Assembly: GCA_030737875.1 (NCBI GenBank)
Contig: CM060909.1
Coordinates: forward strand, 30,401,659-30,465,658
Length of the DNA: 64,000 nucleotides
Direction of reading: 5' to 3'
Origin: Allium sativum
Lineage: Eukaryota > Streptophyta > Magnoliopsida > Asparagales > Amaryllidaceae
This document shows, one piece after another, positions 23,257-34,556 of this stretch; position 1 is the stretch's first letter, and every line of letters begins with the position of its first letter. The translations under genes were made by a program, and so were the position numbers. The notes beneath the pieces are model-generated. The model searched no databases and had not been told where the DNA came from. It was given only the letters and a program-made list of their open reading frames with translations.

Positions 23257-26200
23257 TGAAACACCCCACCTCCGTTAGGGTCACTCTCAAAGGGAATGCC
23301 CTAATTTTGGTGGAGGTTTATAAGTACAAGTCACAGATATACAAGACAGATATAAGAACACATATTTGTAAACAGCGGAAGAACAACAAACTTTTATTTC
23401 ATAAAGTCAAATACGTGTTACAACAACATCCTTTCCAAAAACATAGCATAACATTTTCATAATCTGTCTTGAGTACATGATTTAAAGAAGCATAAATAAA
23501 ACATAGATAAACTGCCAAAAGTCCACATAGTGGATTGTCCAAAGCCATAGTTCAAAACAGGAAAGTCCAAGCAATACATTCCTCTTCTTCAAGCTGGATG
23601 TCAAGGCTGATCAAGCTGCTGTGTTCCCTCCCTGAGGACCTGGGGAGGGAAACGGAAGAAAGAAGACGAAAGAAAAATAGAGTCAGACATAAAGCCTGAG
23701 TAAGTCTAGTACTACTTTGTCTATGAATAAAGAACTGGGTATGATAAGTAATAACAAGAAGTGGGCAAACCCTATAGCTTGGTTAAGTTGTCTAGGGTCG
23801 AATATACTATCGTACCCCATGTTAATCTCTGAACCCATATAAACTAGTTCCCAACTGGCACCCCATAATCAGGGTGATGTGATCCATTCAATGATGATCG
23901 GCTCCTACTCGCATAGTTACATGTGTATTACGGCCCCCGATGTCTGTAGTTACCTATGCTGGTCCCACCATGGGGTGTATCAAGTCCCATAGTGGCAACC
24001 CGACACAACCTTAGAGTGCACAGGTATGCTACTGGTGTCCAGTGCCTTATTTTTCTGCGCCGGAGTGTGTGCACGCCCGCACTCCGTTAGAACCTACACT
24101 GCTACACCACCGCCATCGATTTGACCTCTTACAATCAGCCCAGTAATCGTGCCCCACCCTGCCTAGTTTCAGGGTATCCTGATACACCTTTTAGGGTTAC
24201 TGCTGAAAAGGGTCCCCCGTTACTAGGTTTTCTATCTCTAGCCAACATGCTAAGTTGGTTAAGTGTTCCCTACCTAACCCCACCAGTCTGTTTAGTTTAG
24301 CATGTTCCATTTTGATTAAGTCTTTAGTTCACTTAATCCTAACAATTCTGACTCAGCCTTAATTGTCTTATTAAGGCCCTGACCTCTCACATTAGACAGG
24401 TATTGCTGTGGCTGCCTGTTGCCGGTTGGTTCCGGGCAGTCTTACGCCACAACTCAGTCTAACCTCGGGTCCTTGCTGGGCTCCATGTTTAACCTCCCAC
24501 ATTGGATAGGTATTGTTGTGACTACTGGACAGCCGGGCGGTTCCGGGCAGGTTTACATCACAACTCAATCCAACCTCGGGTTAAACACATCGTATTTTCT
24601 ACATTTACATATCTTGTCATTCTTCTTTATTTCTTATATGTAAATATTTGCGGCCCATTATTAAGTTAATGGTGTAAAGGTTACACCAATCACGGGCCCA
24701 ACCCATACTTGAATTCGGGCCCTTCTATTTTATATTTTCATTCATTAATTAATTTTAACCCAACGTTATTTTCCCCCGTTTTACACGTCCGTTCATATAT
24801 ATTGGGCTTAGCCTTATAAAGCCCAATTTAGCCATGCGAAAGGGGAGGCTTATGGCGTATACACAAAGAGGGGAAGGTGAGCGCATGAACTTGCAATACG
24901 ACGTTGAAAATACAAAATAGAAATTGGTGTACTTGCATAGTGGTAACATAGGTGACATGAATCAAAGCATGTGAACTTGCATAGGTTTAACTACAACATG
25001 AACCTATATTCTTATTTAGGCATGATGTCAAACATGAGCATGTCGTAAATATTTCTAGCATAAGCATAGCATAATGTCAAACATAAGCATGGCATAAATA
25101 CTTTTGGTATAAACATGGCATAATGTCAAACATAAGCATGGCATAAGTAAAGTTAAATTTTGTTCATGGCATAAACATAAACATGTCATATTCATAAGGT
25201 TTCTACCTGTTTACAAAGGGGATACTTTGTTACCAATACAAAAGCATAATTCAACTTAGTCATGGTTTAAGTCTAATCACATAACGATGGAATAAACATA
25301 TTTATGCATAAATATTCCTAAACATGGTGTTTCTTTAAAACTTGCAAAAAGGGATTTTTGTGTCTAACCTAGCCATGTCTCACATATGTCATCATATAAT
25401 TCTTTTAAACAAGATAGACTTAATCATAGGTTTCAATTATGCCAAATATCATTCATAGCCTAGCCATATTCATAAGTTTTGCAAATACATGGATTATGGT
25501 GTCAAAATTCCAACATAGTTTCATATGAACTATAACAACCAAACTTGTTTCAATTACTTGCAAAATGATTTATGCACAAAATATACATCATGATGGCATA
25601 ATAACAAAGCCCAAACTCGCATAAATTTCAATCAACTACATACATGCAGCTTCAACATAGATAACATAATTTGCGCAATATTCCAAACGTAAACTTGTAT
25701 AGAACTACCGCATGTAGTTCTTTATAACATAATCCATAAATATCCAAACGTATATAAATTGATAAGAACGCATAAATATGAATTACTTCCATTGCCACAA
25801 TTCAAGCATACACATCAACACAGTTGTTTATTATACCAAAGTAATACTCTACTTACAATCGTTGCGGCGAATTCTCTAATTAAGAGACACGATTCCTTTG
25901 TTGAATTGATTAGCTTTAGGTTGCTTGAATTGCTTTTGTCTTAGAACTTTCTTCCTAACTCTCTCTCTAGTCGGCGGCTATTCTTTGTCGTTCCTCAGCA
26001 ACATGGCGGCTATAATCTTATTTTGAATGAATAGATTAGGGTTTAGTCTAGGGTTGTTTATATAGAGGTTAGGAATTGATTAGGACCATTGATGTTGCTA
26101 GGTTAGATCGTAGCCATTCATTAGGAAGAGAGACCAATAAAAACCCGCCACCTAGCCCTAATGACAAAGCAGACCACAGAAATTCGACCACACACCGACC

Positions 26201-26558
26201 TGGCCAGCCAGGGCTAGACCAGACCTGGCCAGCAGGTCATTTTTGACCTGGCCGCACTTAGCAGGTGCGCCAAGTCAAAAATGCACTGGCGCACTTCACA
26301 GGTGCGCCAGTTCATTTTTGTTTTGGCGCACTTCCCAAGTGCGCCAGTGCATTCTAGCCCTTTTTCGGTTTTTCGCCCAACTTCGTTCGTCCATAACTTC
26401 TTCATACGATATCCGTTTTTCGAAAACTCGGACTCTATTTCGCGTATTTTTCCGAGACGAACGCAATGGCGTATCCCGTTTCCCTTAGTTCTTTGATTTG
26501 AAATTAATTATACTTTAATTTGTGAGTTTCACCGTTATAGAATTCGCGGGGTGTTACA
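23257..26558 (-). mobile_element. T1 5' LTR
   Basis: A 3,302-bp LTR with a TATA box (26064-26056), a GTAAGT donor at 25856, a pyrimidine-rich acceptor near 23632 and the palindromic array near 26246-26347. It differs from the 3' LTR by single substitutions and small indels only. The right-hand target duplication TAAAA follows at 26559-26563. Confidence 0.92.
26056..26064 (-). promoter_or_regulatory. T1 LTR promoter, 5' LTR copy
   Basis: This is the same CTCTATATAAAC element in the 5' LTR, where it would drive the genomic RNA. Transcription would start about 30 bp further down the minus strand, so U3 is about 500 bp and R plus U5 about 2.8 kb. The start is inferred from the TATA position. Confidence 0.65.
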
Positions 26559-26563
26559 TAAAA

Positions 26564-27980
26564 CAATAATATATAAAATAAAAATAAAAAAGAACTTAAG
26601 ACCTTTTCTTCACGTTAAAAAATCCAGGCCATTTCTTCCTCTGTAATCACTGTTATTCTAGTTCCAGCCAAACCCATTGTCGAAGTTTAGGGCTTGAAAT
26701 CGCCACCAATAGGTCGCCCCATACCTTGATCCGCTGCCACCACTTCGTCGCTCTACGTGAGAGCTCCCCCCTCCAGCAACAACGCCCACCTCGCACAGCG
26801 CCTCTCGCCGTAAATTGGCTTGGACCGCCGGCCCTTTGTGCTTGAATTCTTAGAAATCCGAGACCTTATACTTCATCAAATCCGTGTCAAGATGGAGAGG
26901 AGGAAACCCTCTTGAGTTTTCGATTTGAATCCATGTAGAAATTCGAATTCGTTTGGGAGGATTTAGGGATTTAATTTCGTGCTTTGTGGACCTTTAGAAA
27001 TGAAGAACGACGACGGTTTTTTTTATTTGACCGTGTAATGAGGACGTTGACCTAGGTCTTAGTGGAGCTATAGGGTTAGACTTTTTTATTTTATAATATT
27101 ATTTTATTTTCAACAATAATTGTTTATCAATCCTAACTTCAAATCAAACCCAACGACTGTCGTCCATAGCTAATTACCCCCATTCCGAACGCAATGGGAT
27201 ATGCACCGCAAGCCGATTCGATCGTTTCGACCAGTTTTCGTCAAATTTACATTTAAATCGTTAAATTGAATTTTAAACGTACATCTCAATTTACTGGGCC
27301 CACATACTAACTAGAAAAATTCCCGAAAAATATTTAATAGCTTCGTATTGACGATACGGTCCTAACAAAACTAGTTTCGTCGAATTCCGAGACCGTTTGA
27401 AAAATGGCCATTTTCCAGTCGATTAAAATCAACTGAAACTGGTCAAACGTGTTTTCCTATGCCACGCTCACATATTGATTCGAAAAATTATGAAAATTGG
27501 AATCTAGCAATAATTTGACATCACGGATCCAACAAAAGTGGTTTCGTCGAATTCTGAGGTAGTTTGCAAAATTTCCATTTTTAAGGGCCAGAATTCCATA
27601 ACGACTATTCAGAATTTTCAACTGGACATATCTTTTGATTCCCGCTATGAAATTTCGATTCTTCGGATTCGTTGGAAAGATATTCACAAATAGATTCTAA
27701 TATTTTTGGTTTCGTTAAAATCCGGTTTATTTTGCACCTGGTACCTTCATTTGAAGTTTGAATCGAATTATCGAACTACCGCGCCATTTTCAATTCCTTT
27801 TATAATTTAAAATAAATATTTATATTCTAACGACGATCTATATAAATATATACGTTCGAATTATATTCAAAAGAAATTTCTCGTCGATATTGTTTAAAAT
27901 AATTCATTTTAAATAATCAAAATTCACTAAAATTGCCAAAATAAAATTTTTAAATTGGCCCAGATTTCTGGGTTATTACA
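26564..27980 (-). mobile_element. Element A 5' LTR, U3-side part
   Basis: This matches 8697-10112 and ends GGTTATTACA, the minus-strand LTR start. It includes the GC-richer leader-like block (about 26690-26990) and the paired diverged blocks at 27350-27417 and 27520-27590 (GACGATACGG..TTTCGTCGAATTC). Joined to 11161-16429 it gives a 6,686-bp LTR. Confidence 0.85.
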
Positions 27981-30730
27981 GAATGGTATTATTGAAGACA
28001 CTATCCACGACAAACCAAAAATACAATTTGGTATTAAATACAAGGCTTTAAATAGAAATTATATCGGCTTGTATTCAATATAAATTTTTTAAACCAACGG
28101 ATATCGTATTGGGAATAATGATATCTGTATCTTCCAAATTCCTCAACAATATCCGTATAATCACGGAATCCAATATAGAAATATTTCGAAGATTGTTTCC
28201 ATTCCAATTCATACATTCGAAAATTCTGGTTATATTTAAACCATTTACAAATCCAATTTATTTATTTAAAGACATTGGATTATTATTCTAGTTAATTACT
28301 AGTTCATTTAGATAAAAATATCTTTTATCTTTTCAAAACTTGGAATTTTTCATCCAAAATCTTTCCAGATCATTTATTATGATTTTACACAATTTTTCCA
28401 TATTTTTAATAATTTTATTAAGGCCGTTACAGTCGGTTTCCAATAACGGCCACCGAACTGCATCCATAACGACCTTTTCTGAAATTGATTTGTACATAAC
28501 TTGAAATACAACCATTCAAATTTAAATCTCTTATATTCTTTGGAAAGATATTTTCGATATGAACCAAATGATTCTGGCTTTAGGAGAATCCGACGGTCGG
28601 ATCTCCCGTTAAACCAATTTGAAGTCAATGGTTGAAATTCGCGAACAGTCGCTGTGTGGCACGTTCTATTCAAGCCCTTAAATATATATAATATTTTTAT
28701 CATCGATTTCCATTTAAAACTTATTTTATAAATCATTTATAAATTCATTTTAAAACGATTCCATCTTCATTTTCAATTTTAAATCAAAATTGAATGTTCT
28801 ATATCATTATAATAATAAAATGATAATATTTTCAAAATATCATATTTTGAAATCAAATCTTTTCGATATTCATTATAAAATGAATAAAATCGATATAAAA
28901 ATTCGTTCGAGTTAAAATGGCGCACTTCTAATTAACTCGGCTTCATATTCATTTCAATTATGAATATTTCAATATTTTCGTGTCCATCCAAAATTAGACA
29001 TCAAAATCATATTTTGATTCTTCACTGAATATTATTTTAAAATACTCATTTATATTCTAAATTGGAATCAGACTCAATCAATTACCACATAATTTTATTT
29101 ATATGGATCCCATACATCACATGTATATAAAAATAGTGATAAACAACTATTAAACAGTCAATTCACATCCAGAGTGCAATTTACATCTGTATGAGCATTA
29201 ATAATTAAATAACGTTAATAATAGTCTGTCAATCAATCGGTTGACATACAGTCAAATCCAAGGGAGACGTGAATTAATTATCATCCCCAGACCCGTGTGG
29301 GGTTTCAACCAACAAAAATGAATTCAAATTAATCCCTGGTTAATAAATTTAACCAATTCTAATTCGATTCGAATTATTTTTCAAATTAGCCAATTTTCAC
29401 TATTTAAAATTATAAATGGATATTTATAATTTAATTTCAACTACCACATAAAAGTTAACATTGTTTTTGTTATGTTCATATCACTATCAACACACAATAC
29501 TGTCAATCAAATCATCCATGGTTTTCAAACAATAGTGAATGTGAACTAACAGGCACCTTACAACATTTGTGACAATTAAAACAGATAAAAATTAATACTG
29601 GCAATCACTACATTCAGTTATAAAATATATAATTGTATGAAATTTTTGTGAGAGAGTTCTCACGTTGTTTTCCACTCCATCATTTTTATTGAAGGACTAT
29701 TTTAATAAAATGAAACGAGCATTTAATTTTATCAAAATCTGCAACAACTTCCGCTTTTGTTCTGGTCAGTTCTGAAATGTAGTGCTCGTCCAAAGGATTC
29801 CAAGCAACCAGGTTTGCTGAATTTTGTTTCCGTACAGTTATTTAAACTTTTATTACTTAAATATAATTAATTAAGATAAATAAACATTTAATTAACCTAA
29901 TCATGTTTTTAATCCCCTTCCTCTATCGTTACTTCTTGGATAAAACCCGTCGCCTTCATCTTCTGATCTCGCACAAAACTGCTCCGCCTTCGTCAATTTC
30001 GTACCACCATCCATGGCTTTGACTGCTGATCAGAGACCCCTACGACCTAGTCCCGACCTTCACCTCCGTGCGCCTTAAGCCATGTCCGACTCGCACGACC
30101 CAGGGCCCACCAAAACTGCTGGGAATGATGCTCATTCAAGCATGAAAATCGACCCTAAACTCCATTTAAAACGATCTTGCCCATTGAGTATATAGATCCC
30201 ACGAAGCTGAAGAGATTTCCTACTTGGAGTTTTCCAAAATAATGAACGGATTAAGTGATAAGTGGAGAGGAAGTTTGAATCAAAAATAGCCATTAGTTCG
30301 GTTTTAAACGGCAGCACATAGGTATTGAAAGGGGAGAATAAGGTTTCACGAGATTTTGAGTTTATATATATATATATATATAATATTCTATTATTTATTT
30401 CACAAGTTATTTATTTAACACTCTGAACTCCAAACGAATCCCAACGACTATCATCCCAAGCTAAATGCCCTCATTCCGGACACAATGGAATATGTTTCGT
30501 AAGCCAATTCGACTGTTTTGATTAGTTTTTGTCAAAATTAAAATATAAATTAATATATCATTTAATATTGAATTCCAACATACATTTTAATTTACCGGGG
30601 CCATATACTGACTCCAAAAATTACGAATATTGAAATCTAGCTATGTTTTGACGATATGGTCCTAACAAAATTAGTTTCGTCGAATTTGGAGATCGTTTGA
30701 AAAATGGCCTTTTTAACTGGTCAATTTATA
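27981..30730 (-). mobile_element. Old LTR 'B', right part
   Basis: This resumes LTR B exactly where 3433 stopped: joining 3433 to about 27986 restores the recurring GGGTTTAAGAA..AAGACAC motif. It then follows the A LTR at low identity through the counterparts of about 6060-7880, the TTTTTGTGAGAG..CTCAC donor-like block (29645-29663), an AT run (30361-30387) and the TTCGTCGAATT block (30675-30700). It ends abruptly at 30730, where element C begins. No open frame is convincing. Confidence 0.65.
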
Positions 30731-31092
30731 TGACATCCCATATTTTATGTATATTTAATTTTCAATTTAAAATGAATTAAACGGAATAATATATGATAAA
30801 AATCAAGTTTTGTTAATTTTCAATTGATGGTGATTGTTTGAATGAGGTATAAATAGATTTTTTTCAAATTTAGTTTTCTTTAGAAAGGCTATTTTGAAAT
30901 ATAATCTTTAAATAATTAAATTAATTTGAGTGAGTTAATTTAAAAGTGAAATTCCAATTTTAAATTGGAATTTGTGGAATTTTGGATTTGATATTGAATA
31001 ACTTAAGATAAAAGAGAATTCATTTATTTGAATTTGCAGTTCAGATTTAATTTGAGAAATAATCAAAAACCGGGAACTTAAAATTTGTGGAA
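30731..31092 (+). mobile_element. Element C 5' LTR, first 362 bp
   Basis: Homology to LTR B stops at 30730 and TGACATCCC begins, taken as the C LTR start. It runs to 31092, where T2 is inserted (TGGAA at 31088-31092), and continues at 42768. The start is inferred from the break in B and from the matching orientation of the LTR end at 46958. No second copy of this end is in the window to confirm it. Confidence 0.55.
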
Positions 31093-31350
31093 TGTAACAC
31101 CCCTTGTATTCTATAACAGTGAAATTCACAAATTAAAGTATAACTAATTTCAAATAAAAGAATTAAGGGAAACGGGATAGGCCATTGCGTTCGTCTCGGA
31201 AAAATACGCGAAATAGAGTCCGAAATTTTGTAAATCGAAGTCCGTATGACCCAATTATGGCCCGATGAAGTTTCAGAAAATTCTAATTTCGAAAACAGAT
31301 TTGAATTTCAGCCCAATCAGAGTAGGCGGGAAAAGTTCCCGCCCAACCCA

Positions 31351-31480
31351 CCAGGTCGACCTGGGGGTTGACCCTAGGGTCGACCTGCCAGGCCAGGTCG
31401 ACCTGGGAGTCGACCTGGGGGTCGACCTGCCCCAGGCCAGGTCAACTCTAGAGTCGACCTGGGGGTCTACCTCCCCGGCC
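31351..31480. repeat. GTCGAC palindromic minisatellite in T2 LTR
   Basis: An imperfect array of 12-bp steps built on CTGGG(G/A)GTCGAC, rich in the palindromes GGTCGACC and AGGTCGACCT. The 3' LTR counterpart (about 39736-39880) has one more CTGGGAGTCGAC unit and fewer degenerate units, so the array changes in length between the two LTRs. Its position matches the CTGGCGCACTT array of T1, but the sequences are unrelated. Confidence 0.88.
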
Positions 31481-31658
31481 AGGCCAATTTGGCCTGGTGC
31501 ACCTGCTTGTGTTTTCTGGCCTGGTCTGTGCTTAGCCGAATTCCTAAGCCTTGCCTTGTCACTAGGGCTAGGTGTTAGCTCCTGATTGGTCTCTCCTTCA
31601 AATGAATGGCTAATATTAATCCAAGCTCCATCGACGGTCCTAATCAATTCACAAACTC

Positions 31659-31667
31659 TATAAAAAG
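31659..31667 (+). promoter_or_regulatory. T2 LTR TATA box
   Basis: CTCTATAAAAAGGACC is a textbook plant TATA box 566 bp into the 5' LTR; the 3' LTR copy is at 40056-40064. Genomic RNA would start near 31690. The RNA start is inferred. Confidence 0.7.
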
Positions 31668-31884
31668 GACCTAAGACTCCACCTAATTCATACAAATAAA
31701 AATGAGAATGAGACCGTCATGCTGCTGAGGAAGGACTAGAAATAGCCGTCAAAATTGAGAGACGATTAAGAGACAATTCAAAAGCTTAAAGCAACGACAA
31801 CTAAATCAAAACAACGCCTACAACAAAGAATAGCATCCCCAAATTCAGAATTCAGATTCCTGAATTGAAGATTCGTCATACGTT

Positions 31885-33989
31885 GTAAGTAGAGTGCTAT
31901 TCCGATGTGAATAAATAATTGTGTTTTGATTTGTGTAAAATGCGAAATAGAATTGTATTTGATTTGTGGTGATAATAATTCATATTTGGATGTTGCTTTG
32001 ATTCTAGACAATTTGGGATGTTGTGATATAACGATTGGAATTGGCTAGTATGTGATTCATGTTGAAAATTAACAACTACATGTTCGTGGTAGTTTATTTG
32101 AGATTCATGCAAGTATATGATTCACTATTATGCCAACATAATATATATTATAATCACTTTTAGTGTAGTTGGATCCATTTGGGTATTATGACTTATGTGA
32201 ATTTATATTGGAATTGGCATCATGATTCAAGTGTAAAACCATACTTTTGTATTAGAGACAAAAGTAAGCATCTTTGTGAACTTGTGTTGACTCTATGAAC
32301 ATGACTAGACTATGTTTGGTGTTATGCCTAATTGGAAAACATGTTTTAGGCCTATATTGTTATAAAAATCGTATGATAATATATGTGACACATAGCTAAG
32401 TTAGATTTACATTCCAATTGCAAGTTTGCATGAATAGATTAAAAACCATGATTTCATGTTTAGGTATATTTATGCCATGATTATATGAATAAATCAAAAA
32501 CCATGATTTCATGTTTAGGTAGGTTTATGCCATGATTATATGAATAGATCAAAAACCATGATTTCATGTTTAGGTAGGTTTATGCCATGATTATATGAAT
32601 AGATCAAAAACCATGATTTCATGTTTAGGTATGTTTATGCCATGATTATATGCTATTACAATGCAAGTTCACAAGTGCCAAATTTATGTTAATTAGTTCG
32701 CTATGTTGCAAGTTCATGCGTTCACACCCCCTTTTTATGTTACTTAGAATATATAAACACCATGTTCTCATGTGGCTAAGTTGGGTTTAAATGTTAAACC
32801 CAACATTTGTTATATTGTAGCGAACGTATAAAACAGGGGTAATGACGTTAAAATATAGAACACATGTGTTGGCATGTTTGACGCATGCCAACGACCTTGA
32901 AAAACAATTAAGTGGTGTAAATTAATTTTACCCAATAAAGATGAATTTGAATAATGGGCCACAAATATTTACATATAAAAAGAAAAGAGACAAAATATGT
33001 AAATTTAGAAAATACGATTTGTTTAACCCGAGGTTGGATTGAGTTGTGATGTAAACCTGCCCGGAACCGCCCGGCTGTCCAGTAGTCACAACAATACCTA
33101 TCCAATGTGGGTAGTTAAACACGGAGCCCAATAAGGACCCGAGGTTAGATTGAGTTGTGGCGTAAGACTGCCCGGACCCAACTGGCAACAGGCAGCCACA
33201 ACAATATCTGTCTAATGTGAGAGGTCGAGGCTTTAATAAGACAATTAAGGCTGAGTTAGGAATGGTAGTATTAAGTAAATTGAATTAATACTTAATCAAA
33301 AATGGAACATACTAAACTATACAGACTGATTGGGGGTTAGGTTTACAAAACACTTAACCAACTTAGCATGTTGGCTAGAAATAGAAATCCTAGTAGCGGG
33401 GGACCCTTTTCAGCAGTAACCCTACAAGGCGTATCAAGATACCCTGAACTAGGCAGGGTGGGGCACGATTACTGGGTTGACTGTAAGAGGTCAAATCAAC
33501 GGCGGTGGTGCAGCAGTGTAGGTTCTAACGGGGTGCGGGCGTGCACACACTCCGGCGTAGAAAAATAAGGCACTGGGCACCAGTGGTATACCTGTGCATT
33601 CTGGAACTGTGTCGGGCCGCTACCAAGGGACTTGATACACCCCATGGTGGGACCAACATAGGTAACTACAACATCGGGGGCCGTAAGACACATGTAACTA
33701 TGCGAGTAGGAGCCGATCATTAGAAACGGATCACTTCACCCTTATTATGGGGTGCCTGTTGGGAACTAGTTTATATGGATGCAGAGATTAATATGGGGTA
33801 CGATAAGTATATTCGACTCTAGACAACTTAACTTAGTTTATGGTGCTTTCCCATTTCCAGTTTATACTTATCATGCCCAGTTCTTTATTCATAGACTGAA
33901 TAGTCCTAGACTTACTCAGGCTTTATGTCTGACTCTACTTTTCTTTCATCTTCTTTTCTTTCGTTTCCCCCCCCCCCCTCGGTCCACAG
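31885..33989 (+). other. Predicted leader intron inside T2 5' LTR
   Basis: CGTT is followed by GTAAGTAG (donor, 31885), and 2.1 kb later a 50-base pyrimidine run including ten or more Cs ends in GGTCCACAG (acceptor, 33988-33989). The interval contains many upstream ATGs, including those in the four 55-bp repeats, all of which would be removed. The 3' LTR has the same pair (40282 and about 42381), and T1 has it on the minus strand (25856 to about 23632). A second acceptor, TTTTTGTTTCAG at 34555 one base before the gag ATG, would also remove the primer site. This is inferred from splice signals only. Confidence 0.45.
32431..32650 (+). repeat. Four 55-bp tandem repeats in T2 LTR
   Basis: Units start at 32431, 32486, 32541 and 32596, each TGAATAGATC..CCATGATTTCATG..TTTATGCCATGATTATA, with only one to four differences between units. 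The 3' LTR has the same four units at 40827-41046. They lie inside the predicted leader intron. T1's LTR has a related but more degenerate repeat of about 50 bp at the corresponding place. Confidence 0.93.
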
Positions 33990-34372
33990 GGAGGGAATAC
34001 CGCAGCTTGACCAGTTTTCACATCCAGCTTGAAGAGAAAGAATGTATTGCTTGGATCTCTTTCGTTTTGGACTATGGCTTTGAATTGCAACTGTGGGGAC
34101 TTATGCAATTTACTTTTGTTTTTATGCTTCTTTAAGTTATGAAATCAAGATAGTTATGAAAATGTAATGGTTTTGGAAGTATTGTAAGACAATTATGACA
34201 TGGTTTGTGTAACACGTATTTTGCTGAAATAAAAATTGCTGTTGTTTTCCGCTGTTCAAAAATATGTGTATTTATATCTCTCTTGTGTATCTGTGACTTA
34301 TACTTATAAACCTCCACCAAAATTAGGGTATTCCCTTTGAGAGTTACCCTAACGGAGGTGGGGTGTTTCACT

Positions 34373-34384
34373 TGGTATCAGAGC
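34373..34384 (+). other. T2 primer-binding site
   Basis: TGGTATCAGAGC lies two bases after the LTR end (GTGTTTCA, then CT). This is the tRNA-Met type primer site typical of Tekay chromoviruses. Confidence 0.9.
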
Positions 34385-34556
34385 ATAGGTTTACCAGATA
34401 AGATAAAAAGTTTTGAAAAATTCATTTCCAAAAAGAAAAATTTTAAGAAGCACTTTTAAAGATAAAATGTTGTTTTATTTTAAAAAGGCAAAGTCCCCCA
34501 AAGCCATAAGTACTATCTTTTATCCTTCGTTTTGAATCTATCCTTTTTGTTTCAGC

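Larger units (their letters stand above)
16430..26558 (-). mobile_element. T1: Tekay-type chromovirus, deleted pol
   Basis: A Ty3/gypsy element of 10,129 bp on the minus strand: 5' LTR 23257-26558, primer site 23243-23254, gag-protease 23067-21412, deleted and mosaic pol, chromodomain 20630-20298, polypurine tract 19734-19746 and 3' LTR 16430-19733. The target duplication is perfect. By eye the LTRs differ at only about 25 positions in 3.3 kb, so the insertion is recent relative to A and T2. The RT to integrase block (about 2.3 kb in T2) is absent and replaced by about 0.7 kb of other DNA. If it moved in this state it needed a helper such as an intact T2 relative. Confidence 0.92.
3434..27980 (-). 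mobile_element. Element A: non-coding giant-LTR retrotransposon (split by T1)
   Basis: This is a complete LTR retrotransposon on the minus strand: 5' LTR (11161-16429 plus 26564-27980), tRNA-Met type primer site, about 1.05 kb interior, polypurine tract and 3' LTR (3434-10112). The LTRs are about 6.68 kb each and run TGTAATAACC to CGTCACA; the left copy has TA in place of the final CA. The flanks are GAATA (3429-3433) and GAATG (27981-27985), a 5-bp target duplication with one mismatch. No gag or pol is seen anywhere. T1 is nested in the 5' LTR. By eye the LTRs differ at about 3 percent of sites in their first 500 bases. With no coding region it must have been mobilised in trans. It resembles large retrotransposon derivatives (LARDs), but with an inverted LTR-to-interior proportion. 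Confidence 0.85.
31093..34370 (+). mobile_element. T2 5' LTR
   Basis: A 3,278-bp LTR running TGTAACACCCC to GGTGTTTCA. In order: a GTCGACCTGG-rich array (31351-31480), TATA box (31659-31667), strong donor GTAAGTAG (31885), four 55-bp tandem repeats (32431-32650), and a long pyrimidine tract with acceptor CCACAG (33989). U3 is about 570 bp, so R plus U5 is about 2.7 kb, unusually long. Ends and homology to T1's LTR are seen directly. Confidence 0.93.

Noticed and set aside
31273..31695. 140-codon minus-strand frame with repeated RSTPRSTW-like residues (also at 39667-40092)
   Set aside because: It is created by the 12-bp GTCGAC minisatellite, which stays open in several frames. Not a gene.
32431..32650. 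CRISPR-like regular repeats
   Set aside because: The 55-bp units are directly adjacent with no spacers, inside a plant LTR. It is a simple tandem repeat.
33368..33568. 66-codon frame in T2 LTR, similar frame at 41765
   Set aside because: Lies inside the predicted leader intron and is shared only because both LTRs descend from one copy.
34371..34386. tRNA-like matches (TGGTATCAGAGC) at four places
   Set aside because: They are primer-binding sites next to LTR ends; no cloverleaf surrounds them.
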